Assembly: GCA_030668505.1 (NCBI GenBank)
Contig: DAOUTV010000016.1
Location: 1-14,798, forward strand
Length of the DNA stretch: 14,798 bases
Origin: Desulfobacterales bacterium
GTDB lineage: Bacteria; Desulfobacterota; Desulfobacteria; Desulfobacterales; C00003060
Direction of reading: 5' to 3'
The notes under the pieces: model-generated
The model's database searches: none
What the model saw: only the letters and a program-made list of their open reading frames with translations
What the model was told of the DNA's origin: nothing
Part shown: one piece after another, positions 7,647 to 14,643 of the stretch
How positions within the stretch are numbered: position 1 is the first letter of the stretch
Layout: each line of letters starts with the position of its first letter
Translations under genes and position numbers: made by a program

Positions 7647-7748
7647 ACGGGCTACCTCCTCCACACTCCACAGAACCACCGTGAGGAAAAGAGCGCTTTA
7701 GCTCACCTCTTGTAACCCGGAAACCGAGACGAAAAAGCCCACATAGAT

Positions 7749-7783
7749 AAAAGGGCTCGTTCCTAACTGGAACGAGCCCTTTT
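7749..7783 (+). terminator. Intrinsic terminator of the qrc operon
   Basis: AAAAGGGCTCGTTCC (7749-7763) pairs perfectly with GGAACGAGCCCTTTT (7769-7783) around a 5-base loop, giving a 15-bp stem whose last pairs supply the T run. It lies about 100 bp after the last + strand gene. Being symmetric (A run before, T run after), it could also stop - strand transcription coming from dsrP. Confidence 0.85.
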
Positions 7784-7880
7784 ATGTGATTCAGACGCAA
7801 CTCGCTGGAACCAATTGTACCAGACCAAAGGCACAGAGTGGGGGAAACGGGTGGGCAACGGACAGGAACATTCCGTAACA

Positions 7881-7921
7881 AGTAAAAAGGCTCATCCAAT
7901 GTTGGAATGAGCCCTTTTACT
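7881..7921 (-). terminator. Intrinsic terminator of the dsrMKJOP operon
   Basis: AGTAAAAAGGCTCATCCA (7881-7898) pairs with TGGAATGAGCCCTTTTACT (7903-7921), with small mismatches and a 4-base loop. Read on the - strand it is a GC-containing hairpin followed by TTTTTACTT. It lies about 40 bp after the dsrP stop. Its stem (AAAAGGGCTCATTCC on the - strand) is nearly the same sequence as the qrc terminator stem. Confidence 0.75.
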
Positions 7922-7957
7922 TTCAAACGGTATGAGAGTGACCGTGTTAAACTAGAG

Positions 7958-9121
7958 TTATGCCTCTGCCTCTACTTCCTCTTTCACAGTGAGGGCAACC
8001 TTGTAGAGGGCTGACAGAATGAAGAACCCCGTTGCCCAAACGCCTAGCGTAATTAGAATCTCGGGCACAGTGGCCACATACTCTGTAATATGTTCAAGCG
8101 GATTCGGTATAAACCCGCCTATAACCAGGCCCACGCCCTTATCGATATAGCAGCCAATAAAAACCGCCACGCAGGCAACAGCCAGGACATCGTCTGACCT
8201 ACGCGTGACCGGGACAATCAGCAGGACAAGGGAAACTACCCAAAAGAAAGCGGATGTCCACATCCAGGGAACGAGCCCGGTATGTCCATGCAAACCAGCA
8301 AACAGGTACACGATCGTATGCTGGTGCCCGGGTATGCCACTATAGAAAGCCGTAAAGCATTCAAGCAAGAAGAAGAAGACATTTAATATCATGGCATAAG
8401 CGACAATGCCGGAAAGCGTGCGAATTTGCTGGTTGCCTGCATCAAACTTTGTTGTCTTTCTCAAGATAAGGCAGAACAAGATTAGCATTGCTGGGCCGGC
8501 AGCAAATGCGGATGATAGAAAGCGCGCTGCCATGATCGCAGTAAGCCAGAAATGCCTACCTGGCAAACCTGCGTACAGAAAGGCTGTCACCGTGTGGATG
8601 CTGATGGCCCATGGGATCGAAAGATATATGAAAGGCTTGATCCAGCCAGGCGTTGGTGAACCTTTTCGCTCTGCCATTAGCACATTCCACCCGATAAAGA
8701 TGTTAAGGAAGAGGTACCCGTTCAGGACCACCATATCCCAGAAAAGAATTGATTTGGGCGTTGGGTGCAACAAGACATTAAGCGCTCGAAACGGATTACC
8801 AAGGTCTACAATGATGAACAATAGACACATGGTCACAGCAGCCACACCCAGAAACTCCGCCAATATGGTGATACGACCAAAGGCCTTATAGTGATGGATG
8901 TAGTAAGGAATGACCACCATTACGGCTGCGGCTGCCACACCAACAAGGAACGTAAAGTTGGCGATATAAACCCCCCACGAGATATCCCTGCTCATCCCGG
9001 TAACGCCCAGGCCTTCACTAAACTGATAGAGCCACGAAAGAAAGCCTGCCCCCATCACAACAAGCAAGCATCCCATCCATATCCAGTATTTCCGTCCTCC
9101 AACGAATGCCTTCTCAAGCAT
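7958..9121 (-). CDS. dsrP: DsrP, NrfD-like membrane subunit of the DsrMKJOP complex
   Basis: The product has 387 residues from ATG at 9121-9119. The frame also opens at GTG 9133, which overlaps the dsrO stop. I prefer the ATG because GAGG lies 6 bases upstream and the N-terminus MLEKAFVGGRKYW looks typical for DsrP. About ten membrane helices are visible, with the conserved SWGVYIANFTFLVGVAAAA region near residues 43-61. DsrP is the quinol-interacting NrfD-type subunit that, with DsrO and DsrJ, forms the periplasmic-facing half of the complex (family knowledge). The gene is last in the operon. Its C-terminus is acidic (KEEVEAEA). Together with qrcD, the window holds two NrfD-family proteins that belong to different complexes. 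Confidence 0.9.
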   Translation of the reverse strand: MLEKAFVGGRKYWIWMGCLLVVMGAGFLSWLYQFSEGLGVTGMSRDISWGVYIANFTFLVGVAAAAVMVVIPYYIHHYKAFGRITILAEFLGVAAVTMCLLFIIVDLGNPFRALNVLLHPTPKSILFWDMVVLNGYLFLNIFIGWNVLMAERKGSPTPGWIKPFIYLSIPWAISIHTVTAFLYAGLPGRHFWLTAIMAARFLSSAFAAGPAMLILFCLILRKTTKFDAGNQQIRTLSGIVAYAMILNVFFFLLECFTAFYSGIPGHQHTIVYLFAGLHGHTGLVPWMWTSAFFWVVSLVLLIVPVTRRSDDVLAVACVAVFIGCYIDKGVGLVIGGFIPNPLEHITEYVATVPEILITLGVWATGFFILSALYKVALTVKEEVEAEA

Positions 9122-9129
9122 AGCCCACC

Positions 9130-9999
9130 TCACACAATATAATAGACATTAGGATTTGTTCCAAGCTCTGGTTTACGGCGAAGAGAGTGATGCCGGCGCA
9201 GCACTTGCCTGACCTCTGAGTCAGGGTCTTCCAGGTCCCCAAATACCAGTGCAGGCTCCCTACCCTTTTTCTTACAGAGTTCCTGGGCGACTTCCACACA
9301 GGCCGGAATCTGTCCCTTGGCAAGCCGTTCTGCACAGAAATTGCACTTTTCCACTACCCCTTTCATCCTTGTGGGAAATTCAGGGTTTTGATCTTCCTCT
9401 TTAAGAAATAGCCTCGGGTCCTTCCAGTTGAAGTTTCTTGCCCCAAAAGGACACGCCGCCATACAAAACCGGCATCCAATGCAGCGATGCATATCCATCA
9501 AAACAATGCCGTCATGCTCTCTCTTAAACGTGGCCTTTGTTGGGCACACCCTAACGCATGCAGGATCGTAGCAGTGGTTACACATGACAAGGAATGGCGC
9601 CTCTTTCAAAACATCATCTATGTGTTCATGATGCTGGCCAGGCAAAGCATGCTCATAGTGCTCGGCCCAAATCCACTTGATTTCATGCTTCGGGTTTTTG
9701 ATGTCAGGAACATTGTGGATTTTGTGGCAGGTCTCCCTACAGGCCTCTGCAATTTCCTCGTCCAGCTGCCTTACATTCACTACCATGGCCCATCTTTTTG
9801 CTGTCAGGGCCTCTCTTGGCTTAAGCCCTGTCGGCTTGTGGCCCATGTGCAGGAGTATTTCGGAAGGAGTGAAACCGCCCAGCTGTTTGTCCAACCACTC
9901 GATTGGGTTCATTGCAAGGGCATCAGCAGCAGGCACGGCCGCTGCCCCCAAAGTGGAAATTCCGGCAATCTTTAAGAATTTTCTTCTATTCACGCCCAT
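9130..9999 (-). CDS. dsrO: DsrO, Tat-exported iron-sulfur subunit of DsrMKJOP
   Basis: The product has 289 residues with a Tat signal (NRRKFLKIAG, twin Arg at 5-6, cleavage near AADALA at 25-30). Cys groups: 140/143/148/152 and 173/176/179/183 are complete. The first group keeps only Cys87 and Cys91 (ACRETC), and the last has 219/222/234, with Ala at 238 where the fourth Cys would be. In the ferredoxin arrangement, the first three Cys of group one and the last Cys of group four bind the same cluster. The missing ligands therefore remove one cluster and leave three. DsrO carries electrons between DsrP and DsrJ on the periplasmic side (family knowledge). Its ATG (9999-9997) overlaps the dsrJ stop by one base, with GAGGAG upstream. 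Confidence 0.9.
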   Translation of the reverse strand: MGVNRRKFLKIAGISTLGAAAVPAADALAMNPIEWLDKQLGGFTPSEILLHMGHKPTGLKPREALTAKRWAMVVNVRQLDEEIAEACRETCHKIHNVPDIKNPKHEIKWIWAEHYEHALPGQHHEHIDDVLKEAPFLVMCNHCYDPACVRVCPTKATFKREHDGIVLMDMHRCIGCRFCMAACPFGARNFNWKDPRLFLKEEDQNPEFPTRMKGVVEKCNFCAERLAKGQIPACVEVAQELCKKKGREPALVFGDLEDPDSEVRQVLRRHHSLRRKPELGTNPNVYYIV

Positions 10000-10406
10000 C
10001 AGTGCATCTCCTCAGGTTTCTCCTTAGGTTCTTCCTTTGGTGGAATATGGCAATCCCAACAGTACGGTACTACTCCCGTATAATCGTGACACCTGTCGCA
10101 AAACTCGGTCTTTTTCGCATGGCATTCCGTGCTCATGCACGTATTTTGCAAGCTCATGTCATACTTTGTGCCATTGGGGGCAACATAAGACCTCTGAGCA
10201 ACGCGGACGACTGAATCTCTCCACAGGTCCAAAAGCTGCATGTGATTGGTCTTCATGTATTCTCTAGACTGCACACACTGCTTCTCCTTCTCGGGGAGCT
10301 TGACTTCCGGTCTTTTGACGGCCTTCCCATGAGTAAACCAGATAGGAAATGTCAAAAAAATAAGACCGATGATTATGCCGGCTATGATTTTACCTCCGTC
10401 ATACAT
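9999..10406 (-). CDS. dsrJ: DsrJ, periplasmic triheme cytochrome c of DsrMKJOP
   Basis: The product has 135 residues from ATG 10406, chosen because GGAGG lies 9 bases upstream; a longer frame opens at 10439 inside dsrK without such support. The N-terminal signal-anchor helix spans about residues 5-24. Three haem c sites follow near the C-terminus: one CX4CH (CMSTECH) and two CXXCH (CDRCH, CWDCH). Cys44 (context KQCVQSREYM) stands where the unusual Cys axial haem ligand of DsrJ is known from Allochromatium vinosum work. The very end is Pro/Lys/Glu-rich. The gene overlaps the dsrK end by 8 bp and the dsrO start by 1 bp, so the three are translationally linked. The physiological role of DsrJ is still debated in the literature. 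Confidence 0.9.
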   Translation of the reverse strand: MYDGGKIIAGIIIGLIFLTFPIWFTHGKAVKRPEVKLPEKEKQCVQSREYMKTNHMQLLDLWRDSVVRVAQRSYVAPNGTKYDMSLQNTCMSTECHAKKTEFCDRCHDYTGVVPYCWDCHIPPKEEPKEKPEEMH

Positions 10407-12087
10407 CTTCACTATCCTCCATTCCTGGTAGGGGTTCACCGCGCAAATCTACAGTCCTTTCCTTTTCTCCCTCCAATATCAACGCATTTGCCACCAGCTC
10501 GTGAACGCCGGTGACATCTACTTCTGGGACAAAGTACTCCATTGTATTTGGCAAGACTGCCCGGTCGATGGCACAAACACAGGCAAGCTTGTTCACGCCA
10601 TATTTCTCGTGCACATATTTCACAGCATTTGCTCTAGGCATGCCTCCGCGCATCCTCAACTCCATGTCTTCACCCGCGTTCAAGCCGGATCCGCCTCCGC
10701 AGCAGAAGGTCTGCTCTCTGATGGTGTTCGGCGGCATCTCATAGAAATTATTACACACGTTCTTGATTACGTACCGCGGCTCCTCCAAAAGCCCCATCGC
10801 CCGGGCGGGATTACACGAATCATGGTACGTGACCTTCAGGTGATCATTTCGGCTCGGATCTAATTTCAGCTTGCCGTGCTTGATAAGGTCTGCCGTGAAT
10901 TCTGTGATATGAACCATCTTGGTTGATCTTGCGTTCTCAAATTTAGTCCCTGTAATTGGTGAGACCGGCTCCTCCATCTTGCTGCCCTCTGCCATGTCGA
11001 GGTTCATGGTACCCATATACTGATTGACAACCCGCCACATGTGGCCGCATTCTCCGCCAAGGATCCATTTCACTCCCAGCCGCTTGGCTTCAGCATACAT
11101 CTTGGCGTTGAGCTTCTTCATTATCTCATTGGAGGTAAACAGACCGAAGTTTCCACCCTCAGAGGCATATGTACTCCAAGTGTAGTCGAGTCCGAGGGCC
11201 TCGAACAGCATGAGATACCCCATAGCGGTGTAAGTACCGGGATCACCAAAGACGTCACCAGAGGGCGTGATAAACAGGATCTCGGCCCCCTTTCTATTAA
11301 AGGTCGGTTCTATCCGGTAGCCAATTATAGTCTCGATCTCATCCAGGAAGAATTCGATCATATCCTTGTACGCATGGGGCTGAATGCCCATGTGATTGCC
11401 CGTCCTGTTACAAAAGGCAACAGGCGCTGCGATCCAGTCGATGTTGAGCCCCAAGAGATTCGTCAGTTCCCTGCCCATTAAGGTGATCTCAGCCGTGTCA
11501 ATACCGTAAGGACAAAAAACCGAGCAGCGGCGACATTCCGTACACTGGTATAAATAGTACCACCACTCTTTTAGCACGTCAATGTTCAGCTCTCTGGCTC
11601 CGGCGATCGGTCCCAAAACCTTTCCCGCGGTCGTGAAATACTTTCGATATACTGATCGAAAAAGCTCTGCTCTGAGAACCGGCATGTTCTTGGGATCTGC
11701 GGAGCCGATGAAGTAGTGGCACTTGTCTGCACAGGCACCGCATCTTACACAGATGTCCATAAAAAGTTTAAAAGACCGGAACCTTTCTAGCCGATCCTTA
11801 AACCCTTCTAAGATGATCTCCTTCCAGTTCTTGGGCAGTTTCCAGTCCTCATCCATTACCGACCAGGTCCTCGGGTTCGGCATGCCCACGTCTTCAAGTC
11901 TTTTCGGCAGGGCGGCATGACAATGCATGCCCGGCTTGATCTCAACGTCAGGGGCGGTACGCAGCCACCCCTTCTCTAACCCCAGAGTGTAGCGTCTGTG
12001 ATCGGTGTCCTTCACTAACTCCTCAGGGGTCGTAAGCTTCCAGGCTTTTGGTGGCGCAACCTTCCAGCTTTTTGGTATGTCAGCCAT
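10399..12087 (-). CDS. dsrK: DsrK, HdrD-like catalytic iron-sulfur subunit of DsrMKJOP
   Basis: The product has 562 residues. Two ferredoxin-type groups are at Cys 113/116/119/123 (CVRCGACADKC) and 182/185/188/192 (CTECRRCSVFC). A C-terminal CCG-type domain of the heterodisulfide reductase kind has Cys425 (HDSCNPAR), CC at 462-463 (FCCGGGSG) and Cys503/505 (ACVCAID). The last pair is CXC here rather than CXXC. GGECGH (Cys347) is a further conserved-looking site. DsrK sits on the cytoplasmic side, binds the special [4Fe-4S] cluster and is thought to reduce the DsrC trisulfide with electrons from DsrM (family knowledge). AAGGAG lies 5 bases before ATG 12087. The dsrM stop is 18 bp upstream and dsrJ starts inside its last codons. 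Confidence 0.92.
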   Translation of the reverse strand: MADIPKSWKVAPPKAWKLTTPEELVKDTDHRRYTLGLEKGWLRTAPDVEIKPGMHCHAALPKRLEDVGMPNPRTWSVMDEDWKLPKNWKEIILEGFKDRLERFRSFKLFMDICVRCGACADKCHYFIGSADPKNMPVLRAELFRSVYRKYFTTAGKVLGPIAGARELNIDVLKEWWYYLYQCTECRRCSVFCPYGIDTAEITLMGRELTNLLGLNIDWIAAPVAFCNRTGNHMGIQPHAYKDMIEFFLDEIETIIGYRIEPTFNRKGAEILFITPSGDVFGDPGTYTAMGYLMLFEALGLDYTWSTYASEGGNFGLFTSNEIMKKLNAKMYAEAKRLGVKWILGGECGHMWRVVNQYMGTMNLDMAEGSKMEEPVSPITGTKFENARSTKMVHITEFTADLIKHGKLKLDPSRNDHLKVTYHDSCNPARAMGLLEEPRYVIKNVCNNFYEMPPNTIREQTFCCGGGSGLNAGEDMELRMRGGMPRANAVKYVHEKYGVNKLACVCAIDRAVLPNTMEYFVPEVDVTGVHELVANALILEGEKERTVDLRGEPLPGMEDSEDV

Positions 12088-12105
12088 AATTACTCCTTCG
12101 CAGAT

Positions 12106-13161
12106 TTATTCCTTTGCTGCTGGCGATGCTGCTTGTTTTTCTACCGGCAATCCAGCTTCTATCATTTTCTCCCTGAAGTCGTCCTCATATTCCTCATATG
12201 TATGATACTTGAGAGGTGGATTCCAGGGATTGATGTGTCTGACGATGCGGCTATTATTCGACAGATTTCTCGTAGGGCTCAGGAACACGCCCGCCATGTG
12301 CATAAGCTTGCTGAAGGGGAAATAGGCAAATAGTATGCTCACAAGAAAGATATGGATGTAAAAGATCACGCTGATCCCTTCCGGAATAGTGGGGTGAAAA
12401 CTGACCAGCCCCATGGTTAACTCCTTTATGCTCACGACATCCGCCTTGAAAACATAGCGCATCAGGATTCCCGTCTTAACTATGGCCAGGATAAGAAACA
12501 ATGGAAAGTAGTCGGCAACTAGGGATATATAGCGTAACTTAGGATCAAGCAATCTTCTGAGCAAAAGAAACGTCAAAGCAGCCCCAAGCAAGAGGCCGCT
12601 CTGGTAAACAGTGGGAAGAAAGAACTGGAAAAAACCATCGACTTTTTCAATGATAGGGACAAAGAAAGGCATGGGCTCGGTGACAAATCTGAGGTGTCTG
12701 AGTATAACCACAAGAAAGCAATAATGAAACGCCATGGCCCCAAGCCACAGCCACTTGGCTGATTTGTATGTGATCGCTTCCCCACTACCAAATTCAACCC
12801 TTGTATTCCTGAACAGGGAACGAAAACAAAGGACTTCAAGGATCATCCGGCCGACCACGCCTGCGGTGCTGACCGGGTTGTCCAATTTCTGGGCATAACC
12901 GTATTTGATCCAGGGCAGGGATTTTTGCTGCGCGCACGTGGAGGGGATTCGGAAAGGCACGGGGCATTTTCCCCATTGTACCACTTTGTACACGATGCCC
13001 ACAAAAAATATGATGACAGCAAGATACGGGATGACAATCCCAAAAAGCCACTCGAGGTGTATTCCAAACACATGGGGTAGCGCCCACACACCCAATAAGG
13101 GAATGGCTACAAGCATGGAAACTACTCCACCGGAAAGTATGAGACTCAGTATGGCGTTCAT
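12106..13161 (-). CDS. dsrM: DsrM, NarI-like diheme cytochrome b subunit of DsrMKJOP
   Basis: The product has 351 residues with five to six membrane helices: about 4-28, 38-62, 135-155, 184-204, 215-237 and 262-284. His residues in or beside helices (146, 156, 270, 288) are candidates for haem b ligands, as in NarI. DsrM oxidises menaquinol and passes electrons to DsrK (family knowledge). The cytoplasmic C-terminal tail (about 300-351) is charged and ends in an Ala-rich stretch. GGGGGA lies 8 bases before ATG 13161. The gene is 36 bp downstream of the RsbRD_N-like gene and 18 bp before dsrK, so one transcript is likely. Confidence 0.9.
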   Translation of the reverse strand: MNAILSLILSGGVVSMLVAIPLLGVWALPHVFGIHLEWLFGIVIPYLAVIIFFVGIVYKVVQWGKCPVPFRIPSTCAQQKSLPWIKYGYAQKLDNPVSTAGVVGRMILEVLCFRSLFRNTRVEFGSGEAITYKSAKWLWLGAMAFHYCFLVVILRHLRFVTEPMPFFVPIIEKVDGFFQFFLPTVYQSGLLLGAALTFLLLRRLLDPKLRYISLVADYFPLFLILAIVKTGILMRYVFKADVVSIKELTMGLVSFHPTIPEGISVIFYIHIFLVSILFAYFPFSKLMHMAGVFLSPTRNLSNNSRIVRHINPWNPPLKYHTYEEYEDDFREKMIEAGLPVEKQAASPAAKE

Positions 13162-13197
13162 TTACTATTCCCCCGATTCCGTGTTAGGTTATTGTTA

Positions 13198-13770
13198 TTA
13201 ACACTTATTGTTCACCTGACCCTCTTTGAGATCCCCTCCCTTTCCGGGGTGCTCATAATCTTCGGGGAGCTCATATGCCAGACCTGCCATTTGTAGTAAT
13301 CTTTCTGACCGGGTCTTGACCTCCTTGACCCTAATGTCAAAAATCTTCTGCCGGCACTGCGTATAAATGTCAAAGCAAAGCAGGGCCAGCGCGTCTATTC
13401 TACTGTCAAATGCTCCCAGCTCTTCGGTGACCCCCTCTTTTAGGATCTCTCTTTCCAGTTCTTCCCTGATGACTTTTTTCAATCCGAAGATGAAGCCGAC
13501 GGCTTGAGAAGAGGAAAATTCCTGCACAGCCCTTACCCTTATGATATTGTCGAGAAAGAGCGCAATCTTGTCAGCATTGGCTTCGTGCAATAGTTCGTCA
13601 AATATGGACTCTATTCCCTCAAAGATTGTGCGACCTACCGGATTCGCGAATTGATCCTTTTGCTTCCTCAAGAACTTTTGGCTCTGTTGAGGATAAGTGG
13701 ATAGTACGACATCGCACCACTTTTTCACAATGGGAGACTTTTTTTGTAGCAGGAGACTCTTTAGGTCCAT
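13198..13770 (-). CDS. RsbRD_N-domain-like helical protein, first gene of the dsr operon
   Basis: The product has 190 residues from ATG 13770, which has AAGGA 9 bases upstream. The frame extends to TTG 13794, which has no such site. The protein is soluble and largely helical. It opens MDLKSLLLQKKSPIVKKWCD and continues with a GRTIFEGIESIFDELL segment and a ...FSSSQAVGFIFGLKKVIREEL region. This pattern (helix, VKKW, then LR..QEFSPSQAV-like) fits the RsbRD N-terminal sensor domain seen in RsbR-type stressosome proteins (recognition by eye, not a search). No STAS or DNA-binding domain follows. Proteins of this kind precede dsrM in other sulfate reducers, as I recall. It could sense redox or sulfite state, or help assemble the complex; neither is shown. 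Confidence 0.7.
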   Translation of the reverse strand: MDLKSLLLQKKSPIVKKWCDVVLSTYPQQSQKFLRKQKDQFANPVGRTIFEGIESIFDELLHEANADKIALFLDNIIRVRAVQEFSSSQAVGFIFGLKKVIREELEREILKEGVTEELGAFDSRIDALALLCFDIYTQCRQKIFDIRVKEVKTRSERLLQMAGLAYELPEDYEHPGKGGDLKEGQVNNKC

Positions 13771-13835
13771 AGAGGTTGGTCCTTGAGGTTCCAATAGGAA
13801 CCTGCTTTCAAATCGGATGTAGACAATTCGTAGGG

Positions 13836-13864
13836 GACATACACAAAATGTCCTTATTTGTCAA
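13836..13864 (-). promoter_or_regulatory. Sigma70-type promoter of the dsr operon with a palindrome over the -10
   Basis: On the - strand, TTGACA (13864-13859) and TATGTC (13841-13836) are separated by exactly 17 bases. Transcription would start near 13829, giving a leader of about 60 bases before ATG 13770. A palindrome GGACAT-N7-ATGTCC (13834-13852) covers the -10 hexamer and part of the spacer, where a repressor could block RNA polymerase. The operator role is inferred from position only. Confidence 0.65.
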
Positions 13865-13933
13865 GACAAAAATCAGTCAAAAAGAGCGGTTACCAGTTAC
13901 TTCGCTCCCGTCGCTGGTTTTACTACGCCATAT

Positions 13934-14141
13934 TCAATGTCATTAACTTAAGCTCAAAATCCCCCCTTTTCTAAAGGGGGTGGGGGGATTTCTTGGGAGA
14001 GTTTGAAAATCCCCCGAAACCTGCCCGCCATTGCCGTAGGTGCCGGCATCGTAGCTGCCCAGCGAGCGTGGCGATAGCAGGCGGGTCCCCCTTTAAAAAA
14101 GGGGGATTTTAAAGGAACGGCCCTTAAGTTAATGACATTGA
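13934..14141. mobile_element. MITE-like element with 19-bp terminal repeats and an 8-bp target duplication (family C)
   Basis: TCAATGTCATTAACTTAAG (13934-13952) is perfectly repeated in inverse at 14123-14141. CGCCATAT flanks both sides directly (13926-13933 and 14142-14149), as expected for a transposition target-site duplication. The interior has a second inverted theme (AAATCCCCC..TTT near 13957 and AAAGGGGGATTTT near 14100) plus a Gly/Cys-codon-like GC-rich middle without a reading frame. At 208 bp it is non-autonomous. It lies between the dsr promoter and the tRNA gene. Confidence 0.85.
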
Positions 14142-14165
14142 CGCCATATCAGTAATCTTCGATAA

Positions 14166-14187
14166 AACACCCCCTCTGAAGGGTGTT
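14166..14187 (-). terminator. Likely terminator of the tRNA-Leu gene
   Basis: AACACCC (14166-14172) pairs with GGGTGTT (14181-14187) around an 8-base loop. On the - strand the stem is followed by TTTTATC. It lies about 60 bp past the tRNA 3' end. A weaker AAAAGGG/CCCTTTT pairing (14203-14238) just before it may assist. Confidence 0.6.
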
Positions 14188-14245
14188 CCAAGGGAAAAAC
14201 AGAAAAGGGACCGACCCAAGAAGAATCAGCCCCTTTTTATTTGCC

Positions 14246-14333
14246 TGGTGCCGGAGGTCGGAATTGAACCGACACGGGCGCAAGGCCCGGAGGATTTTGA
14301 GTCCTCTGCGTCTACCAGTTTCACCACTCCGGC
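14246..14333 (-). tRNA. tRNA-Leu (anticodon CAA)
   Basis: Read on the - strand, the acceptor arm GCCGGAG pairs with CTCCGGC, followed by discriminator A and an encoded CCA (complement of 14246-14248). The anticodon stem GAGGA/TCCTC holds loop CTCAAAA with anticodon CAA. A long variable arm (GGGC...GCCC) gives the class II form expected for leucine. The T arm has GGTTCAATTCC. The length is 85 bases plus CCA. Confidence 0.95.
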
Positions 14334-14368
14334 AAGCGACAAAATCGCTCCGCGATTCTGTTATTCTG

Positions 14369-14397
14369 AGCATAAAAGCGAGGTGGTTTATTGTCAA
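14369..14397 (-). promoter_or_regulatory. Sigma70-type promoter of tRNA-Leu
   Basis: On the - strand, TTGACA (14397-14392) and TATGCT (14374-14369) are spaced by 17 bases, about 36 bases before the mature tRNA 5' end. The short leader contains a perfect hairpin AATCGC-GGA-GCGATT (14343-14357), which may guide 5' processing (inference). Confidence 0.65.
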
Positions 14398-14483
14398 CCG
14401 AATTATTGCTTTAAGCATGAACGGCTGTTGCCCAAATCCCTTTTCGCTTGGTCTAAGACGTTTTATTGATAAATTTAAGGCTT

Positions 14484-14636
14484 GACGGTCTCGTAAAAAG
14501 TCTCATTTCCCCTCCCCTGGCGGGAGGGGATTAAGGGGAGGGGGATATAAGTCACTGAAATCCAATATTTTTCACCCTCACCCCAACCCTCTCCCATCAA
14601 GGAAGAGGGAGTCTTTTGACTTTTTACAAAACCATC
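14484..14636. repeat. MITE-like palindromic repeat, family A copy 3
   Basis: The terminal arms GACGGTCTCGTAAAAAGTC (14484-14502) and the complement of GATGGTTTTGTAAAAAGTC (14618-14636) pair at 16 of 19 positions. The core is a third type: C/G-rich inverted blocks (CCCCTCCCC..GGGGAGGGG; CACCCTCACCCCAACCCTCTCCC). AAGGCTT abuts both ends (14477-14483 and 14637-14643), which looks like a 7-bp target duplication, although the right-hand copy also borders the next element. Confidence 0.75.
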
Positions 14637-14643
14637 AAGGCTT

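Noticed and set aside
14246..14333. tRNA-Leu as an attachment site for an integrative element
   Set aside because: No integrase gene and no repeat of the tRNA 3' end is seen; the nearby 208-bp element has its own duplication and does not touch the tRNA.
14183..14485. Open frames of 73-100 codons across the tRNA region on both strands
   Set aside because: They translate the tRNA-Leu gene and its flanks; similar RSELNRHGRKA-type peptides are a known artefact of tRNA genes.
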